Origin: Helianthus annuus
Lineage: Eukaryota > Streptophyta > Magnoliopsida > Asterales > Asteraceae
Direction of reading: 5' to 3'
Assembly: GCF_002127325.2 (NCBI RefSeq)
Contig: NC_035440.2
Coordinates: 78,493,375 to 78,557,374, forward strand
Length of the DNA: 64,000 bases
The notes beneath the pieces were generated by a model, which saw only the letters and a list, made by a program, of their open reading frames with translations, made no database searches and was not told where the DNA came from. A program made the translations under genes and the position numbers. Below, piece after piece: positions 61,467 through 64,000 of this stretch (within the stretch, counting starts at the first letter, position 1; the number at the start of each line of letters is the position of its first letter).

Positions 61467-63564
61467 GAAAACACTTATATATAGGAAGTACCAGCGGCGT
61501 ATCCACCATGCTTTCACCACATTACACCCGTCCCATTATCTAAACACTAACCAAAACCAATCGTTTATTCAACTCGTTTAACTTGTTCAAATCGTTTCAA
61601 ATCGTTAACTCGTTTAAATCGTTCAAATCATTCTCGTTTTAATTTGTGAAAAACTATTTATGGTCGTCTCGCTAACAACATTCAAACCTTCGTGACTCGA
61701 CTATCTCGCTTCTCGCTTCTCGCGTTAACAAACCACCAGAGTAAGTTAACTAATATCAGATTCAGTCATTACCCACAACCCCCACACATAACCATGGGTG
61801 CAGTAAAATAACGGGATTTGTCAGATCCTATGGTGCCATAACCTAATACTGGTCGGCTTGATCAATGCTAATGAATGTTATTTGTTTATGTAACTACAAC
61901 CAACAAGTTTGTTCACTTTATTGAAATCGTTATTAGTTTTGTATAAACCATCTTAATTGTTTTTTGAAAAACCATCGTTTAAAACTTGAAAATCATTTTG
62001 TACATATGAATCACCCCAAAACAATTGAAAACAGTAAAATAGGGGAACTATGTACTCACATGAAGTGCAAAGTATCCTCAATCAATAGAACTTCAATCAA
62101 ACTCAAGTAAACCAGAGAAATTAAGCAGCACCTAGTAATCGAATCTCTAGTCAAACAATAGGCGCCTAAAACGGAAGATCGGATAGAATGAAGTCTTGTA
62201 AACCAAATGAGTGTTGGAACTCATGTGTTATGGTTTAACAAATCCTACATCCTAAAATGAAACTTATCCTAAGTGCTTTCGACCCATTACGACTCGTTTA
62301 GGTAGCTTACGCTACTTTGACGCGTCGTGCGCGCAAATGCGTGTTCGAGACGTCTAACTAGTCCTATGACAAGTATCATATGCCTATACATGTTTAAATA
62401 TGTTGCATAATCAGTTATGTGACAAAAGTTTAGCTTACATATGCTTAATTACCAATTATGCATGAAAAGGGTATTTTGGTAATTTACCTAAGGCATATAA
62501 TCTATTTATCATACAACTACTTAAACTAGGTGACCATAAGGTATAACCTCGGAAGGTTATTCCCTATGCAACTATGGTCACTAAACATGTTTGGTCGGAT
62601 CCTAATGATCGACCAAACGGGTCGTGTTCGAAAGTCTAAGCGTGTGTTTAGTCCGCTTGACTTACGACTCTACACAAGCACTAATCTAAAAAGTGACGAG
62701 CTAAACATGCTAAAACATGTTTAGTTAAGTTAGAAAGCAGGTTTTGATATCAAAACAAACGGTTTTGATACCCAAAAGTAGTTTGGTTACAAAATACGCG
62801 AGAATACGCATTTTGGCTGAAACTACGACTCGTCACTGAGCCTAGATAGCGTGGTAATCAGTAGGTATAGTCACTAGGGACTATAACCATCGTGATTACG
62901 CTCCCGTTATGAAGTTCAAACAAACTTCGCATTGACCATAAGCTAGTTAATGCAGAACGTCAAACGCAGTTTGACTTTTAAGCTAAAAACGAATAAAAAG
63001 AACGGAGGAATACTTACAAAAGGTACCCGCAAGCTTTGATTTTCCAAGTAATCTCAGGTATGAAGTGATTAGCACTTCAACTTAGAGATATCTCAGAAAA
63101 ATCAAGTGGGTTTTACAAGTGAATGGTGAGGGGTATTTATAGATTTCCTTGAACCATTAAGATCGTTTATCAAAAACCGAGCTTCAATCTCAACCATCCA
63201 TGTGGGCACATGGTTTTCAAATACAAGGGGCATCTAAATACCAGCCCATAGAATGAAATTCAGGGGTTAAAAACCATGGGAGCAAGTGGAAAGGACCAGG
63301 TTCATTGTTTCTGCATTCTGATGATTTGGGGAAGGCTTACGGACCGTAAGCACTCCCATACGGTCCGTAAGGACCTTGTGTGCTGGCAACAACTTTCAGC
63401 AATTGGCAGAACAGGCCCCTGCATCTCCAAACTTGATTTTTGATGCTTTTTCGCACGTTTAAGCCCCATTAACCCCATTTTAAAGCTCTAAAATGAAGTT
63501 AAAGTATAGGGAACTTGAAATGTGCTAAAAAATATCTCTGATTTCGGTTCGTTTGGTCGTACGG
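61467..63564 (-). repeat. Right part of F, interrupted by J
   Basis: It continues LTR F beyond G. Landmarks in reverse match E and I: ttatatataggaagtaccag, tgtactcac near 62051, TATA box (tatttata in window orientation) near 63135-63142, and a palindromic module at about 63335-63375. It stops at 63564 where J begins, so its far end is outside the window. Confidence 0.75.
63335..63375 (-). promoter_or_regulatory. Inverted palindrome pair in LTR F, same as in D
   Basis: cttacggaccgtaag, then a short spacer, then atacggtccgtaag: the same pair as in the D LTR, although F belongs to the C/E/I type of LTR. It lies about 200 bases upstream, in the sense direction, of the F TATA box. Confidence 0.6.
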
Positions 63565-64000
63565 TATCACACCCCGACCACGTAAAACATCAAATCGTGG
63601 CGGAAACGTCGGGGAGTGTTGTAACAGAATTATTGTTCCACAACCATGGTAATTAAAATAATATTTTATTCATCACCTAAGGGTGGAATACATTGTTTCA
63701 AAACAAGAACCAACAAATTACATTGTCTTAAAATAAAAGAAACAAAAGTGCATAACATGTTTTATCTAGTCTAGCTTCATTTTATTGTCACTAAGGCCCA
63801 AGTCCACCCTAGCGTATCACGAACATCCTATGCATTAGCTCCTGAAACACATGTGAAAATAGGGTACGTCAGCATAAAAATGCCTATGAGATACATAGGT
63901 TTTGTGAAAATAGGATTCATGACTTAAGTTTAAGAAAATGTTTAAGAAAATTCAGTCATGAACCTTGTAAATTGCTTCGTTTTGTAAATCATTTGAAAAG
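63565..64000 (-). repeat. Start of J, an LTR running off the window
   Basis: tatcacaccccgaccacg followed by ggcggaaacgtcggggagtg matches the left ends of F and I, with the terminal TG changed to TA. The preceding tacgg is the expected target copy; its partner is outside. Later words (gtacgtcagcataaaaatgc) match I and E. Confidence 0.75.

Overview
The window is plant nuclear DNA that reads almost end to end as a nested stack of LTR retrotransposons. I see no host gene, rRNA, tRNA or CRISPR array. The LTR types (termini around TGTCACACCCCGACC, initiator-Met-type primer sites, Tekay/Del-like Ty3/gypsy polyproteins, a Sirevirus-like Ty1/copia element) point to a eudicot. Asteraceae is my best guess from general familiarity, and no marker gene confirms it. 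Element letters A-K are my own labels.

Layout. A (902-4458, + strand) is a decayed copia/Sirevirus-like element: 5' LTR, primer site, repeat-rich leader and broken gag. It is cut at 4459 by K, the reverse-oriented LTR of an unidentified element. K survives as four strips (4459-4766, 13910-13961, 24525-24696, 37265-38203) between later insertions. B (4767-13904, - strand, duplication CAACA) is a Ty3/gypsy element with an unbroken 1501-codon gag-pol and two extra ORFs ahead of gag. C (13962-24519, + strand, duplication ATTAC) is a pol-less gypsy derivative with near-identical 3.44-kb LTRs. D (24697-37259, + strand, duplication GGTTG) is a decayed relative of B, with solo LTR E (31677-35242, duplication GAACT) inside its integrase. 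F (from 38204, reverse LTR) holds G (38829-61461, + strand, duplication ATGAT), a decayed gypsy element whose two LTRs are each broken by a later insertion. H (41193-48910, - strand, duplication GATAA) is a pol-less Sirevirus-like element with an intact 1320-codon gag-like ORF, and it sits in G's 5' LTR. I (57763-61241, duplication TGTTG) is a solo LTR in G's 3' LTR. J (63565-end) interrupts F and leaves the window.

The deepest inferred nest is A > K > F > G > H, five levels. Relative ages from LTR-pair divergence, counted by eye, agree with the nesting: C is youngest (about one substitution and one indel in 3.44 kb), H has 3 substitutions in 458 bp, B about ten in 1.45 kb, D about twenty in 1.4 kb, and G more.

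How the parts may work together: B could be an autonomous donor because its gag-pol is open. C and H carry gag-like proteins but no protease, RT or integrase, so they would need enzymes from related elements, with G-like elements the natural source for C. The most unusual themes are: short inverted or duplicated GC-rich modules just upstream of the TATA box in every LTR family here; a family-specific decamer repeated in both LTR and leader of A and H; conserved extra ORFs before gag in B and D; and repeated copies of the LTR/primer-site junction downstream of gag in H.
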